Below, one piece after another: positions 53,192-61,379 of a DNA stretch of 64,000 nucleotides (the first letter of the stretch is position 1; each line of letters opens with the position of its first letter). The notes beneath the pieces were generated by a model, which was not told the DNA's origin, made no database searches, and worked only from the letters and a program-made list of their open reading frames with translations. Position numbers and translations under genes: made by a program. The DNA is from Rhodococcus sp. G-MC3 (GTDB taxonomy: Bacteria > Actinomycetota > Actinomycetes > Mycobacteriales > Mycobacteriaceae): NCBI RefSeq assembly GCF_030063335.1, contig NZ_JASISW010000020.1, positions 1 to 64,000 on the forward strand, in the 5' to 3' direction.

Positions 53192-53300
53192 CTGGTCTTT
53201 CGGTCTGTTTCAAGCCTTTTCGCTGAGCGCATGTTTGGTTTTGTAGTTACACTGAACACTTGCCGACGTGGGTTGGGGCTTACCGGAGCGAGGTCTTCTT

Positions 53301-54770
53301 GTGTCAGCCGTACTCGGCGCATCACTCGGTGTGGGCGGAATACGTGCAGTATCACTCGATCTGTCCGTTGACCCACCCCTGAGCACCGATTCCTCTGCGC
53401 GCATCCCTGATTCCGCGGACGATCCGTGGGGTTCGGTGACATCGGCCGTTCACCGGCTTGCTCGTGAGCAGAATGCGGAGTCCGGCCCCCCTGTTCTGGC
53501 TCTTCGCGACAAGAATCCCATCGAGTCGTATGGAGTCGAGCGGTCCGACGGTCTGGTCCTTGTCTCCGACCTCGGTGCGCAGATCGGAGCGCTCCAGGAA
53601 GCCGGCGACATCACATGCGAGCAGACTGTCGCCCTGTTCGACGTGGGCGCAGGTGGGGTAACCATGTCCATCGTCGACGTCGGCACGGGGAGCGTGCATT
53701 CCTCCAGGCGCAGTACGGTGCTGTCCGGCGACGGGTGTGATGCTGCGTTGTCGACGTTCCTGCTGGAGAACCACGGTCTGCGACCCAGGCTCGACCACGA
53801 TGAACTCGACCACGATGCACTCGATCTGATGGTCGAGAGGGTCTGTTCGGCGAAGGAAACGTTGTCCTCGCTCACCGCCGTCGACATTCACGGCCCGTTT
53901 CACACCGGCAATGTCGTCCTGCATCGATCCGAGCTCGACGCTCTGATTCGTGACGCCGTGTTCGACGCAGTGACCATGGCCGCCGCGATGATCGACGCAG
54001 CGCCCCGCGTCGACGCGCTGTACGCGGTCGGCGGCGGCGCAAACATGCAGATCGTCCGCCAATCGCTGCTCGACGCCCTGACCGTGCCCGTCTTCGTGCC
54101 GCACGAGCCGGAAATGTTGGCTACGCGCGGAGCAGCTGGAATGGCTCGTCGGTATGCGGCGACCGAGGCAGTCGGCACCGCGGCCGGGCGCCCACGGCAC
54201 AGCGACACGTCGTCGAGGCGTCTCACGCGTCTGCGGAGTTCTCGCTATCTTGGTGGTGCCGTCGCGATACTGGTTGCGGGTGGGGTCGCGTTGTCCCTCG
54301 CAGCTGCATCGAGCAGGCAGGACGACCCCGAGGTCGAGTACACACAGGTCATCACCTCGTCTCCGGTGATGCCGTCGGCGTCGGGAGGGGAGATGTCGGT
54401 GCCGCCGGTCGAATCGGAGGATGTCGGGGCCGCCGAGACCACCACCACGATCTCGGACGCGACCACCGAACGAACGAAAATCGCGCGAACCACCCCTCCA
54501 GAGGGGCTTGCCGATACCGGTCGCCGGCGGACAACCACCGTTATGGATCCGTCGCCAACCACGGTCACGGAGGCGTCGCCGACCACGGTCACGGAGGCGT
54601 CGCCGACCACGGTCACGGAGGCGTCGCCGACCACCGTTACGGCGCCGTCGCCGACCACCGTTACGGTGGCGCCCCCGGCACCACCGACGAGCACGAAGGT
54701 CAGCACTGCGACATCGCCGACACGCACGACGTCGCCCGCACCGACTACCCGTAGACCTCGACAGCAGTAG
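53301..54770 (+). CDS. Membrane-anchored Hsp70/actin-fold-like protein
   Basis: Protein of about 489 residues with a degenerate Hsp70 ATPase domain: phosphate-1-like LGASLGVGGIRAVSLD at the start, phosphate-2-like LFDVGAGGVTMSIVDV (about 115-130) and adenosine-like YAVGGGANMQIVRQSLLDAL (about 240-260). No substrate-binding domain follows. Instead there is one transmembrane helix (about 315-336, GGAVAILVAGGVALSLAAA) and a 150-residue Thr/Pro-rich tail with five 8-residue repeats SPTTVTEA, predicted outside the cell. Such Hsp70-like proteins occur in mycolata without a known job. GTG 53301 is preferred (GAGG 7 nt upstream). First of a cluster with two relatives downstream. Confidence 0.85.
   Translation: MSAVLGASLGVGGIRAVSLDLSVDPPLSTDSSARIPDSADDPWGSVTSAVHRLAREQNAESGPPVLALRDKNPIESYGVERSDGLVLVSDLGAQIGALQEAGDITCEQTVALFDVGAGGVTMSIVDVGTGSVHSSRRSTVLSGDGCDAALSTFLLENHGLRPRLDHDELDHDALDLMVERVCSAKETLSSLTAVDIHGPFHTGNVVLHRSELDALIRDAVFDAVTMAAAMIDAAPRVDALYAVGGGANMQIVRQSLLDALTVPVFVPHEPEMLATRGAAGMARRYAATEAVGTAAGRPRHSDTSSRRLTRLRSSRYLGGAVAILVAGGVALSLAAASSRQDDPEVEYTQVITSSPVMPSASGGEMSVPPVESEDVGAAETTTTISDATTERTKIARTTPPEGLADTGRRRTTTVMDPSPTTVTEASPTTVTEASPTTVTEASPTTVTAPSPTTVTVAPPAPPTSTKVSTATSPTRTTSPAPTTRRPRQQ
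54552..54671 (+). repeat. Five 24-bp in-frame tandem repeats
   Basis: Units start at 54552, 54576, 54600, 54624 and 54648, each encoding SPTTVTEA or a variant; the first three are nearly identical at the DNA level. They lie in the tail of the Hsp70-like gene and should vary in number between strains. Confidence 0.9.
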
Positions 54771-54817
54771 ATATCAACACCAGTGATTTATTCACCTGGT
54801 TCCGGCAGACTCGCCTC

Positions 54818-56266
54818 ATGGATTCGATACAGACCGAGCGCGAGGACAAATTCGACGTGGACGCAGGTTTCGTCCTGCCTCCACTGGAACAGGTGACCTC
54901 CGAGGGCGGCTCGGCGCAGACGTCGGAAGTGCAGCTGATCAGTAGTTACTACGACACCGACGATCTCGATCTACTTCGCCGCGGTATCACCGTCCGCAGG
55001 CGACGCGGCGACGCGGATACTGGCTGGCACGCGAAGGTCCCGGCGGAGAAAGCGCGTACCGAGATTCGACTCCCGCTCGGCCAGGGAGACGACGAATCGG
55101 TGCCCGACGAGTTGGCGAGCCTTCTTCGGGGAGCGTCCCTCGGTAAGCCGTTGAGCCAGGTCGCGACTCTGGTCTCGTTGCGCACGGTGCATGTGCTGAC
55201 CGATTCCGATGGTGGTGTGGTTGCCGAGCTCGCCGACGACTCTGTCAGCGTCGACCTGGCAGGAACGGACGGGCATGCATGGCGCGAGCTGGAAGTCGAG
55301 CTCGGACCTTCGGGTTCGGAAGGGGATCTCAAGCGCGTCGGCAAGGTGCTGAAGGCAGCAGGGGCGACGCGCGGGGTGCACCCGTCGAAACTTCACCGCG
55401 CACTTCGATCCGATGAAGTTCCGGCCCACACGGGCGCACTCGGGACCGTCGCCGATTACCTGCAGCAGCAGAGTCAGGCCGTGTTCGCCGGTGATGTGTA
55501 TTTGCGCCGCGGACTCGATTCGATCCATTCCACCCGCGTCGCTATTCGCCGCTACCGAAGCGCCCTTCGTGTGTTCGCGGACTTGTTCGACGAGGCAAGG
55601 GCAACTGGGTTGGACGCCGAACTGTCATGGTACGCAAGCATTCTCGGTGAAGTGAGGGACCGTCAGGTCCAGCGTGCCAGATTCGCAGAGGTGGTACACG
55701 AGCTCCCCGACCACCTCGTGCTCGGCCCCGTTGCTGCCCGTATCGAGAACGATCTCCTTGCCGAGCAGATCCGGTTCCGTGCGGTCGTCGCCGCGGAACT
55801 GGACGGCGACCGCTACCGGGCTCTGCTGGCCGAAATGGCGGCCTGGTCACGCGAGCTACCTGCCTCCGAGGGAGCGACGAAGATCGGCGAGGACGATCTC
55901 GACCGCATGGCGCGCAAGGCTGGGAAGAAGGCAGGCAAGCGCGTCGCCGCGGCAATCGACGGAGGCAACGACGAAGCGTTGCACCGGGCGCGCAAAGCAG
56001 CGAAACGGGCGCGGTATGCCGCGGAACTGGTCAAACCCATTGTTGGCAAGAAAGAGGCGAAGCTGCGGATTGCTCGGTACAAGGGCATCCAGGAGATTCT
56101 CGGTGAGCATCAGGATTCGGTGGTGGCAGCGCACACACTGCTCTTGCTGGGCATGAAGGCCGGCATCGCGGGCGCCGAGAACGGCTTCACCTTCGGGTTG
56201 ATGTACGCCCGGGAAATGCAGGCCTCTGTTGCCGCGCGAGACGAAATATCCAGATACACACTCTGA
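54818..56266 (+). CDS. CYTH-CHAD domain protein
   Basis: Protein of 482 residues joining an N-terminal CYTH domain (about 1-195, with EREDKFDVD, the ELEVELG strand and conserved RRRRGD) to a C-terminal CHAD helical domain (about 205-480, with HSTRVAIRRYRSALRVF and HRARKAAKRARYAAELV supplying conserved His/Lys/Arg). CYTH proteins cut triphosphates or polyphosphate and CHAD domains bind polyphosphate, so a polyphosphate-related role is likely. The gene is on the same strand as the Hsp70-like gene with a 47-bp gap, in a cluster with the Hsp70-like proteins. Confidence 0.92.
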   Translation: MDSIQTEREDKFDVDAGFVLPPLEQVTSEGGSAQTSEVQLISSYYDTDDLDLLRRGITVRRRRGDADTGWHAKVPAEKARTEIRLPLGQGDDESVPDELASLLRGASLGKPLSQVATLVSLRTVHVLTDSDGGVVAELADDSVSVDLAGTDGHAWRELEVELGPSGSEGDLKRVGKVLKAAGATRGVHPSKLHRALRSDEVPAHTGALGTVADYLQQQSQAVFAGDVYLRRGLDSIHSTRVAIRRYRSALRVFADLFDEARATGLDAELSWYASILGEVRDRQVQRARFAEVVHELPDHLVLGPVAARIENDLLAEQIRFRAVVAAELDGDRYRALLAEMAAWSRELPASEGATKIGEDDLDRMARKAGKKAGKRVAAAIDGGNDEALHRARKAAKRARYAAELVKPIVGKKEAKLRIARYKGIQEILGEHQDSVVAAHTLLLLGMKAGIAGAENGFTFGLMYAREMQASVAARDEISRYTL

Positions 56267-56371
56267 ATGCGCGGGTAGCGCGGGATGCGGGTAATCTGAC
56301 CGCCGAACAATCCGACTGATCGCCCGCACTCCGCGCCGAATTCGGATGTCCGACGTCAGGGGTGTCCAAGC

Positions 56372-57262
56372 ATGCGGGTAGCTGTGGGCGTACACGTCAG
56401 TACAAACAACGTCACGGCGTCGCTCGTGGACACGACACTGCCGGAGTTGGGGCCGATCGCGAGCAGAACCGTCGCTGTCGCAACGACGCCCGGTGGGATC
56501 GGCGGCGCCGTCGCCACCGCGCTCGGATTCATGCGAGTGCAGGCGTTGCAGAATGGTCTGCACGTCGTCGGGGCTGCAGTGGTGTGCGAGAACGCGCTGC
56601 AGCGGGAGATCGTCGCGGATACCCTCGCGGAGTCCGAAGCGACGCCCGTGGTGGACATCTTCGACGACCGTCTGTCCGACGTCCACGCCCCGGATGTGAG
56701 TGCGGCACTTCTCGTCGGTCAGACGGAAGTGGTGGCAGCACCGGCGCCGATTCGCGCGGAGCACCGCGGAATCTGGCCTGTTGCTGCGGTGGGCGCGTGT
56801 GTGCTTGCCGCGCTCGGTGGCGTCACGGCATGGGCGATGACGGCAGAGACGGTACCCACGTCCGAGAAACCTCCCTCGGTCGAGATAACCGTTCCGACGA
56901 CGATGCCTGGATCGTCCTCGCCGGTGCGTACATCGATCGCCGTGACTCCGGGGGAGCCGGCGCCCGAGTACCTCGATCCGGAGTTGGTGCCTGACGTCGG
57001 GCAGGTCGTGGTGGAGCCGTCCGTGCCGGAAATCGCCTCGCCCGCCGAGTCGACGCAGGCGGAAAGATTGCGGCCTCCCGCCAGACCAAGCAGGTCGACG
57101 CCGCCGCCGACCCGGACTGCCGAGCCCTCCCCCAGTGACGGAGGCAATGGCGGTGGGTCGGTTCCGAGCGAACCGGAAACGCCGACATCGACGACGTCCA
57201 CACCATCCGCCACCAGCACCACCGAGACGCCTCCCGCCGCTCCGGTGGACCCCGTCGGGTAG
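56372..57262 (+). CDS. Membrane-anchored partial Hsp70-like protein with Pro-rich tail
   Basis: Protein of 296 residues. The first 120 residues resemble only the first lobe of the Hsp70/actin fold (AVGVHVSTNNVTASLVD as a diverged phosphate-1 segment, VVGAAVVCENALQREIV); the phosphate-2 and adenosine motifs are missing, so ATP binding is doubtful. A helix at about 134-156 (WPVAAVGACVLAALGGVTAW) and a 140-residue tail rich in Pro, Ser and Thr follow. The design is the same as the neighbour at 53.3 kb. AGGGG lies 9 nt before the ATG. It may be a nonenzymatic partner. Confidence 0.8.
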   Translation: MRVAVGVHVSTNNVTASLVDTTLPELGPIASRTVAVATTPGGIGGAVATALGFMRVQALQNGLHVVGAAVVCENALQREIVADTLAESEATPVVDIFDDRLSDVHAPDVSAALLVGQTEVVAAPAPIRAEHRGIWPVAAVGACVLAALGGVTAWAMTAETVPTSEKPPSVEITVPTTMPGSSSPVRTSIAVTPGEPAPEYLDPELVPDVGQVVVEPSVPEIASPAESTQAERLRPPARPSRSTPPPTRTAEPSPSDGGNGGGSVPSEPETPTSTTSTPSATSTTETPPAAPVDPVG

Positions 57263-57644
57263 AGCGTAGTTCTGCCCCAGCCCCACTCGAGCGCACGTGC
57301 GTGGGCGCCGAGGGTAGGCGTTCGGCGATAGTGACCGCAGGGCCGAGCGGCCTCGCCGACTCCAGTTCGAGGCCGTCGTGCTTACGGCACAATTCCTTTG
57401 TGTGACACACATGTGAATTATTCTGGACCAGTCACTTTCCGTCGAACATCGGTGGCCGATAGAGGGGCTGTCGGGCTACCATCGGTTTATGAATTCCCGC
57501 GACGATCAGGTCGGGTCCACACCCGTTCATTCGTCGTTCATGTGTTGTATGCGCTGTTCGTAACTCGAGCTTCGTTCTCATGGCACATCTCGAAGTGGTT
57601 GTTACCGAGTCAGATTCGCATCTCATGGAATGTAGGTAAACTCG
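57263..57644. other. Non-coding stretch with a 13-bp palindrome
   Basis: No gene is convincing here. TGTGTGACACACA (57399-57411) is a perfect 13-bp palindrome of operator type. Further on, a 24-codon frame from ATG 57488 has no special features. Confidence 0.5.
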
Positions 57645-57908
57645 ATGAACGATTCTCGGACCAGTATCGACTGGGCAGTCGGAGTTCTCATTGCATTACG
57701 GGGTTATTCCCCGGAACAAGCATTCGAAGAATTGGTCGCGCACAGTTACAATTTCGACGTCAGTTTGCTGCAGTCGGCACGTTCGTTGGTGGCTGTGGCT
57801 CGCGAAGTCGCAGCGGAGTCCTTGCCGGTCACCTCGACCGAGCGTGAGTGGGGCGGACTGCTTGCCGATCGTCGCCCGGTGGACGACGGCATCGAGAACG
57901 TCGCCTGA
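57645..57908 (+). CDS. ANTAR-like small protein
   Basis: Protein of 87 residues whose first 55 resemble the three-helix ANTAR domain: IDWAVGVLIALRGYSPEQAF then EELVAHSYNFDVSLLQSARS. ANTAR domains bind paired RNA hairpins and cause antitermination, usually as the C-terminal part of a signalling protein; here it stands almost alone with a polar tail. The key Ala and Gly positions are kept. Target RNA is unknown; the hairpins just downstream (58028-58046) are candidates to examine. It could regulate the third Hsp70-like gene. Confidence 0.7.
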   Translation: MNDSRTSIDWAVGVLIALRGYSPEQAFEELVAHSYNFDVSLLQSARSLVAVAREVAAESLPVTSTEREWGGLLADRRPVDDGIENVA

Positions 57909-58213
57909 TCCACAGCCCGCCCCTCGGGATCGGCACTTCTGGGCCCTGTCTGCTTGGCCGCGCGTGTGCACGCCACTGAGTTCTTCGGCCGTGGTTCAAA
58001 TCTTTCCGGCGCAAGTTTCAACTTCTTCGGCGCATCGAATGCGCCGCATCGATTCCCTCCCTTTCGGAGTCGCTCCGTCGGAAGAGTTGAACTCGCCGAT
58101 TCGGCGCAAAACAAACCAGTTCCCTGATCAAAAGGACTTAATGCTACCCACGGACGGATTTCGCGGCTAACATCGAACACGTCGGAACGCGAGCGCTGGA
58201 AGTCGGGGAAGCC
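57909..58213. other. Intergenic region with a hairpin
   Basis: No gene seen. CGGCGCAT-CGA-ATGCGCCG (58028-58046) forms a tight hairpin, and TTCTTCGGC occurs twice around it. A possible -10 box, TAACAT, lies at about 58170 before the third Hsp70-like gene. Confidence 0.5.
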
Positions 58214-59176
58214 ATGAGAACGGTGCTGGGAGTGTCTGTCGGCTCTACAACGGCCCGGGCCACAGCCCTCGACGCCGCTGACGATTCGGTGTGTTCGGCC
58301 AGCGTTGCGCGTCCGTTCGAGTCCTCGGGTCATGTGTCGGCAGCTTTGGAGCTGCTGGACTCGATGGCCGTCGCGCACCAGGTGGAGCCTGCCGACTCGA
58401 TACTGGCAGTGCCTGACAATCCTGCTGGGCGGTCGCAGACCTCTGCGTATTCGATGCACCAGGCGGATCGGTTCATGGTGGTGTCCGAGCTCGGTGCCCA
58501 GCTGCGATTTCTGCGCGGAACCGGGCAGCTGGAGGGGCTCCGGACGGTTGCTGTGTGCGATGTGGGTGCCTCGGGAACCACGGTGTCCGTCGCTGATCCG
58601 AAGATCGGGAATGTGTTCTGGTCCGTGCGGACCACCGGCTTCGGCGGAAACATGTGCGACGAGGCCGTGCGTAATTACCTTCTCGCCACATACGGTGCCG
58701 ACGAGTTGGTGTCGAGTGCAACCCTGGACGGACTGGTCGTAGCCATCAGGTATGCACGCGAACAGTTGTCCAGTCTCCGCGTCGCCGAGATTCCCGGACC
58801 GTTCATCGGCGGTCCAGTCCGGTTGTGGCGCAGCACTTTCGAAGACATCGTCGATCGCGGCGTTCGATTCATCGAGGACTGGATAGCGAGCGCCATCGTC
58901 GAAGCGCCGAAAGCGGTCAATGCGCTCGTCCTAGTCGGGGGCTGCGCTCATATCCCTACACTTCGGCGGGTGCTCCGACGCGATTTACGACTGCCGGTGC
59001 TGGTTCCAGCAATGCCGGACTCCCTGACCTCACACGGTGCGGCACTTCTTGCATCCGACGCCATGAGGCGGCGATCCAGTCGTCCGCTCGTTGCCGTCGG
59101 GACCATCGCGGCTCCCGCTCAGGCGGCGTTCGCGTCGGCCGGTTACGACGCGATTCCGCGGCACCGGACGGCATGA
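58214..59176 (+). CDS. Soluble Hsp70/actin-fold-like protein
   Basis: Protein of 320 residues forming only an Hsp70-like ATPase domain. Phosphate-1 is VLGVSVGSTTARATALD, phosphate-2 AVCDVGASGTTVSVADP (about 117-133) and the adenosine segment LVLVGGCAHIPTLRRVLRRD (about 236-255). It matches the domain in the protein at 53.3 kb over most of its length (VVSELGAQLRFLRGTGQLEG against LVSDLGAQIGALQEAGDITC) but has no membrane helix or tail. Substrate-binding and lid domains of true DnaK are absent. GGGGAAG lies just upstream of the ATG. Confidence 0.85.
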   Translation: MRTVLGVSVGSTTARATALDAADDSVCSASVARPFESSGHVSAALELLDSMAVAHQVEPADSILAVPDNPAGRSQTSAYSMHQADRFMVVSELGAQLRFLRGTGQLEGLRTVAVCDVGASGTTVSVADPKIGNVFWSVRTTGFGGNMCDEAVRNYLLATYGADELVSSATLDGLVVAIRYAREQLSSLRVAEIPGPFIGGPVRLWRSTFEDIVDRGVRFIEDWIASAIVEAPKAVNALVLVGGCAHIPTLRRVLRRDLRLPVLVPAMPDSLTSHGAALLASDAMRRRSSRPLVAVGTIAAPAQAAFASAGYDAIPRHRTA

Positions 59177-59278
59177 AGTATGTGCGCGTCAACGAGCTCT
59201 CCAGTCGGCGGCTATGACGTGCCACAAGCCGCATCCCCCACGTGTACTGGCACCGCTCCGACCGGTAGGTTGCCACGA

Positions 59279-60334
59279 ATGAGTGAGAATGTGGCAGTCA
59301 CCGAGACGTTCGACCCAGCGGAGCATGTCCGTGCAATGGTGGGTCGTCATTACCGCACCGACGACTACTACGAAGTGGGTCGCGAGAAGGTCCGCGAATA
59401 TTCACGGGCAGTACAAGACTTCAATCCTGTGCACTGGGAAGGCGACGCCGCCAAGGCGTTGGGCTACGGCGGTGTGATCGCACCGCTCACGTTCATGTCG
59501 CTGGTGGGTACGCTCGCGCAGCGCAGATTGCTGCAGAAGATCGCGGTCGGGTTCGACCTCAGCCAGATGCTGCAGACCGATCAGGTGCTCGAGTTTCATC
59601 AGCCGATCGTCGCTGGCGATCACTTGTACTGCGATGTCTCCTTGGACTCCTACAAGGAGGTCATGGGCAAAGACATGATGGTCACCAAGAACATCGTGTC
59701 CAACCAGCGCAACGAGCTTGTTCAGACGACGTATACGACGCTCCTCATCGGCCGTGACGGCGATGTCGACAAGGGGATCGTGGACGCTGCCGAGAACCTC
59801 GTCATGCAAGGTGCGACCACTCTCGCGGCGCGGGCCAACGCGTCGGACGAGGATGAAGACGAGCAGGTCGAGCATCCGCAGCTCGTCGTCCTGGACAATC
59901 TGTCTTCGGCCACGGTGAAGTTCGACGACGCCTCTGTCGGAGATGTCCTGCCCAGTAGAACATTCCGTGTCACACGTGGCGATCTGGTCAACTATGCGGG
60001 CGTCGCCGGTGATGCGAACCCGATTCACTGGAGCGAGGAGTTCGCCAAGCTGATCGACCTCGACAACGTACTGGCACACGGCATGCTGACGATGGGCCTC
60101 GGCGGCGGTTACATCACCGAGTGGCTGGGAGATCCGGGCGCCGTCAAGGACTACACGGTGCGCTTCACCGCACCGATCCCCGTCGATTCTCACAAAGCAG
60201 CGGAAATTCAGTTCGACGGCAAGATCAAGTCGCTCGATGCCGAGAGCCGCACCGCAGTGGTTGCGCTGAACGCCACGTTCGAGGGCAAGCGGATCTTCGG
60301 TCACCGAGCGACGGCGACGGTCCAGCTGGCTTGA
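59279..60334 (+). CDS. Fused (3R)-hydroxyacyl-ACP dehydratase HadA/HadB
   Basis: Protein of 351 residues made of two hot-dog domains. The first (about 20-165) is HadA-like (YYEVGREKVREYSRAVQDFN and GYGGVIAPLTF); after an acidic linker (ASDEDEDEQVEHP) the second is MaoC/HadB-like with GDANPIHWSEEFAKLIDLDN and AHGMLTMGLGGGY giving the catalytic Asp and His. In mycobacteria these are separate subunits HadA and HadB of the FAS-II dehydratase for mycolic acid synthesis; several related genera have the fused form. ATG 59279 (MSENVAVTETF) fits. It stands alone, convergent to a glycosidase gene. Confidence 0.9.
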   Translation: MSENVAVTETFDPAEHVRAMVGRHYRTDDYYEVGREKVREYSRAVQDFNPVHWEGDAAKALGYGGVIAPLTFMSLVGTLAQRRLLQKIAVGFDLSQMLQTDQVLEFHQPIVAGDHLYCDVSLDSYKEVMGKDMMVTKNIVSNQRNELVQTTYTTLLIGRDGDVDKGIVDAAENLVMQGATTLAARANASDEDEDEQVEHPQLVVLDNLSSATVKFDDASVGDVLPSRTFRVTRGDLVNYAGVAGDANPIHWSEEFAKLIDLDNVLAHGMLTMGLGGGYITEWLGDPGAVKDYTVRFTAPIPVDSHKAAEIQFDGKIKSLDAESRTAVVALNATFEGKRIFGHRATATVQLA

Positions 60335-60347
60335 GTCGGCCTCTCGA

Positions 60348-61379
60348 TCAAGAACCCTGTACGACGGCGAACGACGGCTTCTGGCTGAAGTCGCTGCGTA
60401 GCAGTCCGTAGTTCTGCTCGGAGTCGCCCAGGTTGGTTCCGGCATCACGGAGCGAGTGCACGAACACCGGTCCGACGTACGGAAGTCGTGATGCCTGCGC
60501 CAGGCTGCTACCGATGATCGCGGCCTGGGCGTCTTCGGAGACCGCCATGGGACCGTTTCCGGTGGGCGCGCCGAGTTCGGTGACCCAGACCTTCTTGCCG
60601 CCGTCGCCGTTGGCTGCCATGGTTCCGTAGGCCTGATCGACCTGTGCCCACTGGCCGTTGGGGTCATTCTCGACGGTGAACGGATATGTATAGGGGTGCA
60701 GTGCAACCGCGTCCATGAACCCGCCGGCGCCTGCCGCGTACATCTGCTGCAGGAACGTCACCGGTGCGGTGGTCCACGTACCGGCATCGATGGTGGTTGC
60801 GAGTCCGGCACTGAGGACGCTCGCACCCGGGTCCGCGTTGTGGATCGCGGGATACGCCGCGCGCAGCAACCCGACGTACCGTGCGGCATCGACGGGTGCG
60901 AAGAAGGTCGGGATGTTCGGCTCGTTCCAGACCTCGTAGGAATCCACGCGGTCACCGAGGTGCGCTGCAGCTGCGCCGGAGAAGGCCCCATAGGTGTTGG
61001 GGTCCAGTGGAACCGCACCCGGCAGCAGCGACGGCAAGGGGGCCTGCGCCCACAACGGCGTGCCCGCGAGAACCGCGAGAACCGAGTATCCCTGCGAACG
61101 TGCAGCATTGACGATTCGATCGGTGTTGCCCCAATCGAACACACCCGGTGCGGTTTCTACCGACGCCCAGTTGACGACCACGCGTACCCAGGACGCTCCG
61201 GCGTCCCGCCCGGCACCGAGTTCGTTGTTCAGGGTTGCGTCGTCCAGCTGTAGAAACGGTGCGCCGCTGGAAAATCCGAGTCCCGACGGCGGAGCCGCCT
61301 GCGCGGTAGGTGCCGTCAGCCCCAGTGCGAGGGCGGATGCAGCGACCACGGTGATCAAGCGGACTGGTGAAAAGTTCAT
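60348..61379 (-). CDS. Secreted clan GH-A glycosidase
   Basis: Exported (beta/alpha)8 glycosidase of 343 residues with a signal peptide (ends PTAQAAPP). SYEVWNEPNIPTFF carries the acid/base glutamate and KVWVTELGAPTGN the nucleophile, the arrangement of clan GH-A (GH5/GH39-like). It may trim or release the polysaccharide made by the coupled genes upstream. The ATG overlaps the glycosyltransferase stop (ATGA), so it is translated with that operon. The precise family is not certain. Confidence 0.88.
   Translation of the reverse strand: MNFSPVRLITVVAASALALGLTAPTAQAAPPSGLGFSSGAPFLQLDDATLNNELGAGRDAGASWVRVVVNWASVETAPGVFDWGNTDRIVNAARSQGYSVLAVLAGTPLWAQAPLPSLLPGAVPLDPNTYGAFSGAAAAHLGDRVDSYEVWNEPNIPTFFAPVDAARYVGLLRAAYPAIHNADPGASVLSAGLATTIDAGTWTTAPVTFLQQMYAAGAGGFMDAVALHPYTYPFTVENDPNGQWAQVDQAYGTMAANGDGGKKVWVTELGAPTGNGPMAVSEDAQAAIIGSSLAQASRLPYVGPVFVHSLRDAGTNLGDSEQNYGLLRSDFSQKPSFAVVQGS

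Noticed and set aside
55856-57412. 518-codon minus-strand open frame
   Set aside because: Runs antisense through the CYTH-CHAD and Hsp70-like genes; Arg-rich shadow without a domain.
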